A stretch of DNA of 7,505 nt from B8-G4 sp033720735 (GTDB lineage Bacteria; Bacteroidota; Bacteroidia; Chitinophagales; Saprospiraceae). Where the stretch lies: contig JAWWBX010000216.1 in the NCBI GenBank assembly GCA_033720735.1, positions 1 through 7,505 of the forward strand, in the 5' to 3' direction. Below the pieces are notes generated by a model that had not been told where the DNA came from, searched no databases, and saw only the letters and a program-made list of their open reading frames with translations. Positions 1 through 6,512 of this stretch are shown piece by piece (within the stretch, counting starts at the first letter, position 1; every line of letters starts with the position of its first letter). The position numbers and the translations under genes are program-made.

Positions 1-391
1 CTGGGCCTTGCCGGCACGGTTCGAACCAGCCCCGCCGGGCACGCAAATGATGGTGGATAATGCGGTCGGGCTGACCGTTCCGGTGAACGTGGCTGGAACA
101 GTGTACAGCGCACATGGTCAGGACTCCATCCGGCTGATCGCCTTCGATGGCGGCCCGGATGAGCTGTTCCTGATCTTCGCCGATCTGACCACCGATATCA
201 GCACTTACTCCGGCGGGCGCTACCTGTACATCCCGCGCGGGGATGCTGACGGCAATACAGTCCTCGATCTCAACAAGGCTTACAATCCGCCATGTGTGTT
301 TACAGAGTATGCCACGTGCCTGCTGCCGCCGGAGGAGAATTTTATTGCATTGGAGGTCAACGCAGGTGAAACCCTGCCAGACAAGCATTAA
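1..391 (+). CDS. DUF1684 family protein, C-terminal part (5' end outside window)
   Basis: The reading frame is open from base 2 to the TAA at 389-391, giving 129 residues with no obvious internal start, so the gene begins upstream of the window. The residues match the C-terminal half of DUF1684 as I remember the family: an RFEPAPPGT segment near the start, a central strand-rich stretch ending in FLIFADLT, then GGRYLYIPR, DADGNTVLDLNKAYNPPC and a Cys-containing stretch leading to LLPPEEN. The conserved 'D-N-x-AYNPPC...YATC' block has both cysteines. The biochemical function of this family is not established to my knowledge. It is transcribed towards the response regulator gene, with 85 bases between the two stop codons. 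It has no evident functional link to the rest of the window. Family assignment is strong; nothing can be said about the missing N-terminus. Confidence 0.88.
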   Translation, partial: WALPARFEPAPPGTQMMVDNAVGLTVPVNVAGTVYSAHGQDSIRLIAFDGGPDELFLIFADLTTDISTYSGGRYLYIPRGDADGNTVLDLNKAYNPPCVFTEYATCLLPPEENFIALEVNAGETLPDKH

Positions 392-476
392 GGGAGTGCT
401 TCAGGTCCTGACCTTGGCTTTCCGAAAGGTGCGAAAAACTACAACCCTGAGGATTCAGCATTCGCAAACACCTCAA

Positions 477-1529
477 TCAGTACGGCATATTTCGCAACGT
501 GCTGATATCGTTGATCACGATATCACTGCCGACGATCTCGATATGCCCCTCATCCTTGAAATCGGACAGGGTGCGGATCACCGTCTCTTTGGCCGTCCCG
601 GCCATATTGGCGAGATCCTCCCGGAGTAACGAGATCCGGGCGGTCGACCCGTCGTTGTACTTGTCATAAAGCGTCATCAGTGCGCCGGCCACCTTCTCGC
701 GGACCGACCCGTACGCAAGCTGCAGCAGGTGCTCTTCGGTCTCGCTGACCTGCCTGGCGAGCATGCGGATGAGCGTGGCGGAGATCTCCTTATTGGTAAA
801 CAGGAGTTGCTGGAAGTCCTCCTTGGGGATGAGCAATAAGCGTGCTTCTTCAATCGCGTCAGCTGAATCGCTATACGGCTGGTCGTTGATCAGTGGTAAA
901 TACCCGAGGAACTCACCAGGGCCGTAGATGTGCGTGATCAGTTCCTTCCCCATGTCGTTGGTCTGGAAGGTCTTGATCCGCCCACTCACCACAAAGAAGA
1001 GCCACAGTGCTGTCTGCCCCTCACGGTAGATCTCGTCGCGCTTCTGATAGGTGCGTGACTCTCGGTTCTCAGTCAGCTCGAGCAGCTCTTCCTGGGCTTT
1101 CGCCTCGCGCAGGAACCGGTGCACGCCCTGCTCCGAGCCGTCAAAGCTGGTGCGAAGACGCTTGCTCTTGGACATGCGCAGCTCGATGGTGTCGAGCAAC
1201 GACACATCGTCGAAAGGCTTGGTGATATAGTCGTCGGCCCCGAGTCCCATCCCCCGCCGGAAGTCATCCTTCTCGGCCTTGGCAGTCAGGAAGATGAACG
1301 GGACGCCAGCGGTCACCGGGTTTTTCCCAAGGATGCGCAGCACACCGAAGCCGTCCAGCTCGGGCATCATGATGTCACAGAGGATCAGGTCGGGCGAGTT
1401 TTGCAGCGCCGCGCTGACGCCTTTCTTGCCGTCCTCAGCCGTCACGACTTCGTAGCCGGACAGCTCCAGGATCTCGGCGATATTGTCGCGTACATCGTGA
1501 TTGTCTTCAATCACCAGAATCTTTGCCAT
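477..1529 (-). CDS. Response regulator with CRP/FNR-type DNA-binding output (REC-cNMP-HTH_Crp)
   Basis: This is a 350-residue cytosolic transcription factor. Residues 1-122 are a receiver domain: acidic pair E8/D9, phospho-acceptor D52 (in LILCDIMMPELDG), T82 and K104 (in ITKPF). Residues about 147-245 are a CRP-type cyclic-nucleotide-binding fold, followed by a long dimerisation helix (about 246-272) and a winged helix-turn-helix (about 273-345) whose recognition helix reads TAKETVIRTLSDF. K314, E315 and R319 align with CRP R180, E181 and R185. In the nucleotide-binding cassette, E206 is kept but the Arg that contacts the cAMP phosphate is Asp (D221), so cAMP binding is unlikely. The only cysteine is C51, so an FNR-type Fe-S cluster is excluded. 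Phosphorylation by the adjacent kinase is therefore the probable input. The ATG lies 3 nt after the kinase stop codon, implying translational coupling. It works like a FixJ receiver placed on a FixK/FNR output. Domain calls are firm; the target genes are inferred. Confidence 0.95.
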   Translation of the reverse strand: MAKILVIEDNHDVRDNIAEILELSGYEVVTAEDGKKGVSAALQNSPDLILCDIMMPELDGFGVLRILGKNPVTAGVPFIFLTAKAEKDDFRRGMGLGADDYITKPFDDVSLLDTIELRMSKSKRLRTSFDGSEQGVHRFLREAKAQEELLELTENRESRTYQKRDEIYREGQTALWLFFVVSGRIKTFQTNDMGKELITHIYGPGEFLGYLPLINDQPYSDSADAIEEARLLLIPKEDFQQLLFTNKEISATLIRMLARQVSETEEHLLQLAYGSVREKVAGALMTLYDKYNDGSTARISLLREDLANMAGTAKETVIRTLSDFKDEGHIEIVGSDIVINDISTLRNMPY

Positions 1530-1532
1530 GGA

Positions 1533-2810
1533 TTATTCGATTGGTATGTAAACAGAGAATTTGGATCCTTCGTTCGTCTGGCTGGTGAATTCAATGCGGC
1601 CGCCCAGCATATCGACATACCCGGCCACGATGTTGAGGCCGAGACCAGTGCCCTGGATGTTGGTAGCATTCGAAGCCCGGAAGAATCTGGAAAAGAGGTA
1701 CTTCTGTTCTGTTTCCGGGATCCCGATCCCTTCATCGGTGATCTCAAAGCACAACTCACCATTTTCGGTAAACGTGCGACAATGGATCGGTTTGCCCTCT
1801 CCTGAGTACTTGATGGCGTTAGAAACCAGATTGAACAGAATGTTTTTGAGAATATTCCGGTCGACCACGATCTCAAGATTGCCGGAAGCGTCCTCGTGTC
1901 GGATCGTCTGACCTTTCTTGAGCAGACCTTCGATCTCGTCCAGCACTTCGCTGCAGATGACATTGATCCGGCAGGGTTCCTGTTTCATTTCGATCTTGCC
2001 CTCCTCGATCTTGCTGATCGAGAGGAAGTCGTTGAGGATACCGTTGAGGGTTTCGACCGCAGCCGTCACCCGTTTGATATGCTTGTCACGCTTTGGCTGT
2101 TGATGTCCTTCCGTGTACCGCCTGATCAGGGCAATTGAAGACAAGATCGTGCTCAAGGGCGTGCGGAACTCATGGGATGCCATCGAGACAAACCGAGATT
2201 TCAACTCGTTGAGTTCCTTTTCTTTCTGCAATGCTTCTTCAAGCTCTGCCTGAGACGCCTTCAGGGCCGTTTCGGCCGCCTGCCGTTCGCTGATCTCGTG
2301 GGCCAGTTTGCGATTGATCTCGAGGAGTTTGTTGACGGCATCCTGCAGTTCTTCGGTGCGTTGCACGACCTTGGCCTCCAGTTCCTGATTGAGTTTCTGG
2401 ATCTCCTGTTCCGCTTCTTTCACGTTGGTGAGGTCATGGATAAATCCGGCATAAAACCGATCGTCACCCATGCGGATCTCACTGACCGCCAGGCGGAGTG
2501 GAAATACACTACCGTCTTTTCGGAGCCCTTCCACTTCGCGGCCGATACCGATGATCCGCGCCTCGCCGGTACGCTGGTAGCGCTCGATGTAGCCGTCATG
2601 TTCAGTATGGTACGGAGGCGGCATGAGCATGTTGACATTGCGGCCCTCGACCTCCTCCAGGCGGTATCCAAACAGCGATGCCGCGGCTGGGTTGATCGTC
2701 ATGATCATTCCGGCGTGATCGATAATCACGATCCCGTCAATGGCCGTCTGGATGATCGCCGACAGGAACGCGGCAGACTGCCGGTCTTCCAGATTGAACG
2801 AGGCACTCAT
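1533..2810 (-). CDS. PAS-domain sensor histidine kinase, FixL-like, probable haem oxygen sensor
   Basis: This is a cytosolic kinase of 425 residues with no membrane segment. Numbering is from the ATG at 2810. Residues about 12-130 are a PAS domain very like the FixL haem PAS: H71 in the EHDGYIERY segment, then IIGIGR ending at R91. H71, R77, Y78, I86, R91, L107 and V109 align without gaps to B. japonicum FixL H200, R206, Y207, I215, R220, L236 and I238. Residues 130-209 form a long charged coiled coil. The HisKA segment carries H213 (SHEFRTP). The ATPase domain has an N box (N327...N331), G1 (D359-P365, DEGIGIP), an F box (FSRFFRA, 373-379) and G2 (GTGLGLNI, 387-394). All catalytic motifs are intact. 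The start is uncertain: an in-frame GTG at 2828 would add six residues, and neither start has a Shine-Dalgarno. I prefer the ATG. Kinase identity is certain; haem binding is inferred from pocket residues. Confidence 0.94.
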   Translation of the reverse strand: MSASFNLEDRQSAAFLSAIIQTAIDGIVIIDHAGMIMTINPAAASLFGYRLEEVEGRNVNMLMPPPYHTEHDGYIERYQRTGEARIIGIGREVEGLRKDGSVFPLRLAVSEIRMGDDRFYAGFIHDLTNVKEAEQEIQKLNQELEAKVVQRTEELQDAVNKLLEINRKLAHEISERQAAETALKASQAELEEALQKEKELNELKSRFVSMASHEFRTPLSTILSSIALIRRYTEGHQQPKRDKHIKRVTAAVETLNGILNDFLSISKIEEGKIEMKQEPCRINVICSEVLDEIEGLLKKGQTIRHEDASGNLEIVVDRNILKNILFNLVSNAIKYSGEGKPIHCRTFTENGELCFEITDEGIGIPETEQKYLFSRFFRASNATNIQGTGLGLNIVAGYVDMLGGRIEFTSQTNEGSKFSVYIPIE

Positions 2811-2964
2811 GTGACGAATATACTGCACCGTTGCATGTTACGAAGGCGCACGAGGTACAGCGATGATCAAGATCAAAGCGGGATGTGACTGACATCATTC
2901 AGGGCCGGGCGCAGGCAGCCTACATTGTGCGCAAGATTTGTTTATCCCATCAAATACATGCGCC
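2811..2964. promoter_or_regulatory. Divergent control region between kinase gene and membrane protein/CBS/USP operon
   Basis: This is the only stretch in the window where two transcription units start back to back: the kinase (-) from 2810 or 2828 and the small membrane protein (+) from 2965. It holds an FNR/CRP-type inverted repeat at 2863-2876 and a second short inverted repeat at 2882-2896. On the minus strand, TAACAT at 2840-2835 is a possible -10 element. I could not find a convincing Bacteroidota -7 (TAnnTTTG) with a correctly spaced -33 element for either direction. Promoter positions are therefore inferred from gene arrangement, not from a clear consensus match. Confidence 0.6.
2863..2876. 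promoter_or_regulatory. FNR/CRP-family operator-like site
   Basis: The sequence ATGAT-CAAG-ATCAA matches the FNR/FixK consensus TTGAT-N4-ATCAA at 9 of 10 defined positions; only the first base differs. It is centred between 2869 and 2870, inside the divergent promoter region. If the minus-strand TAACAT (2840-2835) serves as a -10, transcription would start near 2828 and the site would be centred close to -41.5, the classic class II activator position. The neighbouring response regulator carries a CRP/FNR-type DNA-binding domain and is the obvious candidate ligand. Its recognition helix has Lys where CRP has R180, so the exact preferred sequence may differ. The match is seen directly; the binding is inferred. 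Confidence 0.5.
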
Positions 2965-3195
2965 ATGAAGCTGTTTAGACTCAATTTCGCCACCATCGTC
3001 CTCAGGTACTACCTGATGATGCTCATCGTCATCGTTGCCGGCTTCACGGGGCAATGGTGGCTCGCAACCCTCGCACTGCCGGTCTTCCTCTCTTGCCTGA
3101 TGGCACTCAAACTCGGCCCGCAACGGCCGTCGGGTGCTTCAGTGCAACGCCCCATGCAACCCTCGCGGCACACGGCGGTGCAATCCGCCGCCTAA
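2965..3195 (+). CDS. Small two-helix membrane protein of unknown function
   Basis: This is a 76-residue protein with two hydrophobic segments: residues about 16-29 (YLMMLIVIVAGFTG) and about 31-50 (WWLATLALPVFLSCLMALKL). A tight GQ turn between them suggests a helical hairpin in the inner membrane. The N-terminus has basic residues (K2, R5, R14). The tail from 51 on is polar, rich in Pro, Arg and Ser, and probably disordered. I chose the ATG at 2965; a TTG at 2938 in the same frame would add nine residues and seems less likely. It is the first gene of the plus-strand operon, and its stop lies 20 nt before the CBS gene. I do not recognise a named family, though it recalls short hypothetical proteins of Bacteroidota. 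Its position suggests a role linked to the CBS/USP proteins or to membrane respiration, but nothing in the sequence proves that. Confidence 0.75.
   Translation: MKLFRLNFATIVLRYYLMMLIVIVAGFTGQWWLATLALPVFLSCLMALKLGPQRPSGASVQRPMQPSRHTAVQSAA
3173..3190 (+). other. GC-rich potential hairpin at the end of the membrane protein gene
   Basis: CGGCGG (3173-3178) and CCGCCG (3185-3190) can pair around a 6-base loop, just before the TAA at 3193-3195 and 26 bases before the next gene's ATG. There is no T-run after it, so it is not a normal intrinsic terminator. It could slow ribosomes or shape transcript stability between the two genes, or be a codon-level coincidence (Ala/Val/Gln codons). Confidence 0.3.
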
Positions 3196-3215
3196 GGCCG
3201 CCTTATCATTGACAT

Positions 3216-3671
3216 ATGACAACGCGTATGAACCTCCGAGCACCTGTATCGAGCCTGATGACTTCTGAGCTGATCACGATCGAACCCACCGATAAACTGG
3301 TGGTCGTCAAAGACATTTTTGACCGACACCGCATCCATCACATACCGGTGGTCGATGAGGAGGAACGCCTCGTAGGGCTCATCAGCAAGTCCGATTTCAG
3401 GCATTTCATCCGGGGAATGCAGCGCTCGGAATACGACAACCTGCTGGAGCACAGCCGGCTCAACAACTATACCGCCGCGGATATCATGACGCGGGGTTTG
3501 GCCAAGCTGGAACCGGATGACCGCATCAATGTAGCCTTGGAGATCTTCCGTGAAAATCTGTTTCATGCCATCCCGATCGTGCGCCAGGAGCGCCTGGTGG
3601 GTATTCTCACCAGTTTCGACATCATCGATGCCTTAGCACAAGAAGACAATGTTCGCACTGGAAGCAGTTAG
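3216..3671 (+). CDS. Two-CBS-domain protein (putative adenine-nucleotide sensor)
   Basis: This is a 151-residue soluble protein made almost only of a CBS pair: CBS1 at about 10-66 (VSSLMTSELITIEP ... GLISKSDF) and CBS2 at about 86-141 (AADIMTRGLAKLEP ... GILTSFDI). Both repeats keep the (S/T)xxD element that usually holds the ribose of AMP, ADP or ATP (S57...D60 and T132...D135), so at least two nucleotide sites may be functional. Stand-alone CBS pairs act as energy or redox sensors, for example Hrp1 in the mycobacterial hypoxia regulon. Here it lies in an operon 20 nt after the membrane protein and 10 nt before the thioredoxin-like/USP gene. The start could instead be M5 (ATG at 3228), where the family-like MNLxxPVSxLM sequence begins; no Shine-Dalgarno decides this. 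The domain call is firm; ligand and partner are unknown. Confidence 0.92.
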   Translation: MTTRMNLRAPVSSLMTSELITIEPTDKLVVVKDIFDRHRIHHIPVVDEEERLVGLISKSDFRHFIRGMQRSEYDNLLEHSRLNNYTAADIMTRGLAKLEPDDRINVALEIFRENLFHAIPIVRQERLVGILTSFDIIDALAQEDNVRTGSS

Positions 3672-3681
3672 CACTACGCAT

Positions 3682-4782
3682 ATGGACGCACCGATTTCCC
3701 TGGAGCTCTTTGGCATCAACCACAGCTACCGGTACCAAATGGTCAGGCAAATGCTCATCGACGCCCTCGACAGCACCGGTGCGCACTATACCATTGAGGA
3801 CGTAAGCCAGATCGACAAGTTTATCGAAGAAGGGCTGCCCTCGGTACCGGCGATCCGCGTTGATCACGACAAACTGTTCAATATCAGTCTTGATGAAGAC
3901 CCCAACGCAACGGTTGAGGCCGTGTTCCAGTACATTGTGCAAAATAAAATGCGCGCGCTGGTCGTACCGACCGATTTCTCGGACCAGTCACTCAACGCCA
4001 TCCGCTTTGGCAAAGGGCTGGCCAAGACCCTGGGCCTGCGTCTGGTCCTGATGCACGTGCACCATCCCGTGGTCGATCCGCACAATGCCGTCGTCCTGGA
4101 GGCTGATATGGGTGTCTACAAACAGGAGCAGCTGGAGGTCCTTGCGGCCACATTCACAGATAGTCAAGATGGCGCAAATCCGTACATCAGGCCGGTAGAG
4201 ACACGCTTTGAGGTCGGGTACCCCTTGCCAACGATCGTAGAGGTGTCCCGGCAACCCGACGTGGCAATGATCGTGATGGGCACCCTCGGGGCCACCAATG
4301 TCCTCGACAAGATCTTTGGCAATGTCTCATCATCGGTGGCCAGCCAGGCATCTGCACCGGTACTGCTCATTCCTCCCGATGCCGGCTTTGAGCCTCCCCG
4401 CCACATCATGGTGGCCTTCGACGCCGAGCTGGTGGAAGGACACAGCCTCGATCAGCTTCTGGCGTTCAATGAGGATTTCAATGCACACCTGGACTTTGTG
4501 CATGTCGCCGACCGTGATACCGACTTTGCGGTGATCCGCGAACGGTTGATGACGGAGCTGCTGGGGCGCGGGCAACTGCAGTTTTCCTTCGACATCCGTG
4601 AGATCTCCAATGCACAAGATATTTCCGTGCAGCTCGAACGCTACGCCACTGAGACCAATCCAGACATCATAACCGTCATCGCCAGGCACCGGTCATTCGT
4701 CAACCGCATGTTTCACAAGAGTATCAGCAAGAGCCTCTGTCAGCACACCGACCGGCCAACCCTGGTCTTCCATACCGACTGA
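3682..4782 (+). CDS. Universal stress protein: N-terminal thioredoxin-like domain plus two USP domains
   Basis: This is a 366-residue soluble protein with an unusual architecture. Residues 1-88 look like a thioredoxin/glutaredoxin-like fold: strand ISLELFGIN, helix 15-32, strand YTIEDV, then the cis-proline-like SVPAIRVD (P56) and a last helix 76-88. The CxxC position is occupied by SYRY. Residues 91-232 are USP domain 1, with D98 in VVPTDFS and the motif G200-x2-G203-x9-G213, where the usual following Ser/Thr is N214. Residues 240-366 are a degenerate USP domain 2 with no glycine motif. The sole cysteine is C353. I chose the ATG at 3682, 10 nt after the CBS stop; an ATG at 3649 would overlap the CBS gene and add 11 residues of low-complexity character. 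USP domains bind ATP or act as stress signalling partners; which applies here is unknown. The last stop codon abuts the stop of the converging gene. Confidence 0.9.
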   Translation: MDAPISLELFGINHSYRYQMVRQMLIDALDSTGAHYTIEDVSQIDKFIEEGLPSVPAIRVDHDKLFNISLDEDPNATVEAVFQYIVQNKMRALVVPTDFSDQSLNAIRFGKGLAKTLGLRLVLMHVHHPVVDPHNAVVLEADMGVYKQEQLEVLAATFTDSQDGANPYIRPVETRFEVGYPLPTIVEVSRQPDVAMIVMGTLGATNVLDKIFGNVSSSVASQASAPVLLIPPDAGFEPPRHIMVAFDAELVEGHSLDQLLAFNEDFNAHLDFVHVADRDTDFAVIRERLMTELLGRGQLQFSFDIREISNAQDISVQLERYATETNPDIITVIARHRSFVNRMFHKSISKSLCQHTDRPTLVFHTD

Positions 4783-5583
4783 TCACTCATGCAGACAGAG
4801 AAGGGGCCGCTCCAGGTGATCGTACAAATGATGGATCAACGCCTCCTGGAAGCGCAGACCGGGGAGGTCAGCCTCTTGTTTGAGCAGGACCGCCAGCAAA
4901 TCGGGTTGGCTCTGCATGAGTTGATGATGCACCTCGGTGACCACCCGGGAGTGGATCGGGCGCGCATCACCCTCCACGCCCGGTGCCGCCTGTAGTTTGG
5001 CTGGATCGGCTGCTCCGGCGACAAAAGCCATGAGACGACAATCGCGGAACATCTCCTGCTTGCCCACCCAGGTCCGTATTGCTTCGAGACCTGCCTGATC
5101 GCTGGCAAAGAGTGCGATTCGGTTTGGCCGGTCGCCATGATACGCTTCAGGCACGATGAGCAGGGGCTTCTGTTGAAAGTGGATCAGGCGCCGGGACAGA
5201 TGTCCGAAAAGCCGCCGAAACAACCCGGGCCGGGTTTTTGAGCCGATGGCAATCAGATCGACGTCATGCTCGATGGCCATCCGCTTGAGGGCTGCGGAGG
5301 TCTCCCCTTCTGTAACATCGATCTCGACAGCGCACCGGAGCACCATTTGCGTATCCATCAGGTTGGGATATTGCTGGCTGAAGCGACGTGTCCGCGCTTC
5401 AAACGCAGCGTACTCCTGAGCGTAAAAGCGTTCCAGCTGAGCCGGAGTCAGATGGGGATGCGTACCGTGGCGGTACACATGGGCAACATAGATCTGCATG
5501 CGCTCTTGCGCGCTCAGCGCCTGGCAATAGCGGAAAGCGTTGAACGACGCGTCGGAAAAGTCGGTGGCCAGCAGGATCTTCAT
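4783..5583 (-). CDS. Tandem universal stress protein, ATP motif degenerate
   Basis: This is a 266-residue protein with two USP-like halves. Half 1 (1-146) begins MKILLATDFSDASFNAFRY, with the D8 loop typical of USPs, and ends in IGSKTRPGLFRRLFGHLS. Compared with the G-x2-G-x9-G-(S/T) nucleotide motif, the second Gly is T117 and the final Ser/Thr is H128, so ATP binding is doubtful. Half 2 (154-266) keeps only the general fold pattern (NRIALFAS ... PDLLAVLLKQ ... RPLLCLHE). It is the last gene of the minus-strand operon. Its ATG overlaps the upstream gene's stop by one base (TGATG), implying coupled translation. Its own stop directly abuts that of the plus-strand USP gene. Non-ATP-binding USPs of the UspA type often act as protein partners; the partner here is unknown. 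Confidence 0.9.
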   Translation of the reverse strand: MKILLATDFSDASFNAFRYCQALSAQERMQIYVAHVYRHGTHPHLTPAQLERFYAQEYAAFEARTRRFSQQYPNLMDTQMVLRCAVEIDVTEGETSAALKRMAIEHDVDLIAIGSKTRPGLFRRLFGHLSRRLIHFQQKPLLIVPEAYHGDRPNRIALFASDQAGLEAIRTWVGKQEMFRDCRLMAFVAGAADPAKLQAAPGVEGDARPIHSRVVTEVHHQLMQSQPDLLAVLLKQEADLPGLRFQEALIHHLYDHLERPLLCLHE

Positions 5584-6446
5584 CAGTCCGGATTGTCTGC
5601 GTGTTCATCGATGAGTACGACGGGTACCCCGGGAGAATGTATGAGCCGCACCAGTCCCTTGTTGAGCCGATCGCCAGGAAACAACCGGTCTGACCACCTG
5701 GCCAGGGCAATGAGATCTGCGCCAATCTCCTGGCTAAACTCGAGGATCCCGCGCTCCACCCGTTGATCAGGATACACGTGGAGCTGGCAATCAAACCCGG
5801 CAGCCATGGCGCGGAACTCTTGCATCGCAGGCACGATCAATGCTTGCGGTTCTGTATAAAACGACGGGCTGTCAATATTGAGGAGGTGTACGGTCGGCGT
5901 GAAGGGCTGGATCATTCTGAGAAACCGGGCGAACGAGGCTTTGGCATGGTTGTCAAAGGTAGATGCAAAGATGACCGACCTGATCGAGACAGGCACGCGG
6001 TCTTTGGCTACCAGTACCGGAAGGCCGACCGCGCGTACGATCTGTTCTGCATGCGATCCCAGGCGATCGTATTTGCGTGCATGGCTGCCCCGGGCACCAA
6101 TGAATACATAGTCGATTGATTGCGTGCGCAGATAGGCCTGCAGTCGATCCAGCAAAACCCCGCCCCACAGCTCGAACGTACCTGGGATCTGGCGGGCCAC
6201 CAGTTCCCTTCCCCATTCTGCAAAGGCTTCCTCAGCCCTTTTCACGGCCCTCGCAAGAGCGCCATGTTGCGCTTTTTCTTCGGCGGGCCATGCATCCCAG
6301 TCATCGGGCATCCCGGCCACTGCGTGGCAGAGATGCAGGTAGACAGGCGTTACCGCCGCCCAGGTCATCGCTGTCTGCAGGGCACGCTCCGCGCACTCCT
6401 CCAGATCAGTGGGGATCAGGATATGCGTACGTTCAATGGCTTCCAT
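5583..6446 (-). CDS. Tandem universal stress protein with intact ATP-binding motif in domain 1
   Basis: This is a 287-residue protein. USP domain 1 (about 6-150) has ILIPTDLEECAERAL at its start, with D14, and a full nucleotide motif G117-A-R-G120-x9-G130-S131 followed by PVLVA. Domain 2 (about 155-281) keeps SVIFAS, a long helix and PVVLID, but its glycine motif is lost (ARWSDRLFPGDR). A single intact site followed by a decayed copy is common in tandem USPs. The ATG at 6446 is 66 nt after the preceding gene's stop, the largest gap in this operon, and there is no Shine-Dalgarno. The 3' end overlaps the next gene by one base. It has many acidic and tryptophan residues in the first helix region (DDWDAWPAEE), which differs from its paralogues. 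Role: soluble stress/energy signalling, inferred from family. Confidence 0.92.
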   Translation of the reverse strand: MEAIERTHILIPTDLEECAERALQTAMTWAAVTPVYLHLCHAVAGMPDDWDAWPAEEKAQHGALARAVKRAEEAFAEWGRELVARQIPGTFELWGGVLLDRLQAYLRTQSIDYVFIGARGSHARKYDRLGSHAEQIVRAVGLPVLVAKDRVPVSIRSVIFASTFDNHAKASFARFLRMIQPFTPTVHLLNIDSPSFYTEPQALIVPAMQEFRAMAAGFDCQLHVYPDQRVERGILEFSQEIGADLIALARWSDRLFPGDRLNKGLVRLIHSPGVPVVLIDEHADNPD

Positions 6447-6512
6447 CTCGGTTTATGACACAAGTCCACCCAAGGTAACGGATCGCAACTGTATTGCACG
6501 TTCCTTTTGTCT

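Noticed and set aside
403..472. Possible terminator between DUF1684 and the regulator: ACCTT (411-415)/AAGGT (426-430) and TGCGAA (430-435)/TTCGCA (461-466) pairings
   Set aside because: Stems are only 5-6 bp with long loops and no T-run in either direction; not convincing as an intrinsic terminator.
511..524. TTGAT-CACG-ATATC as an FNR-type site
   Set aside because: Only one half matches and it lies inside the regulator coding sequence near its end.
900..960. Regulator as a cAMP receptor or Fe-S FNR
   Set aside because: The phosphate-contacting Arg is replaced by Asp (D221), and the only cysteine, C51, is in the receiver domain.
1119..2888. Long plus-strand open frames opposite the kinase and regulator (e.g. 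1119-1805 and 2172-2888)
   Set aside because: They lie antisense to genes with complete domain motifs, and their translations show no recognisable domain; they mirror codon structure of the real minus-strand genes.
2941..2954. ATCAA half-site (2949-2953) just before the membrane protein gene as a second FNR box
   Set aside because: The partner half has wrong spacing (TTTAT-N3-ATCAA) and little match when spaced by 4; it would also overlap the start region.
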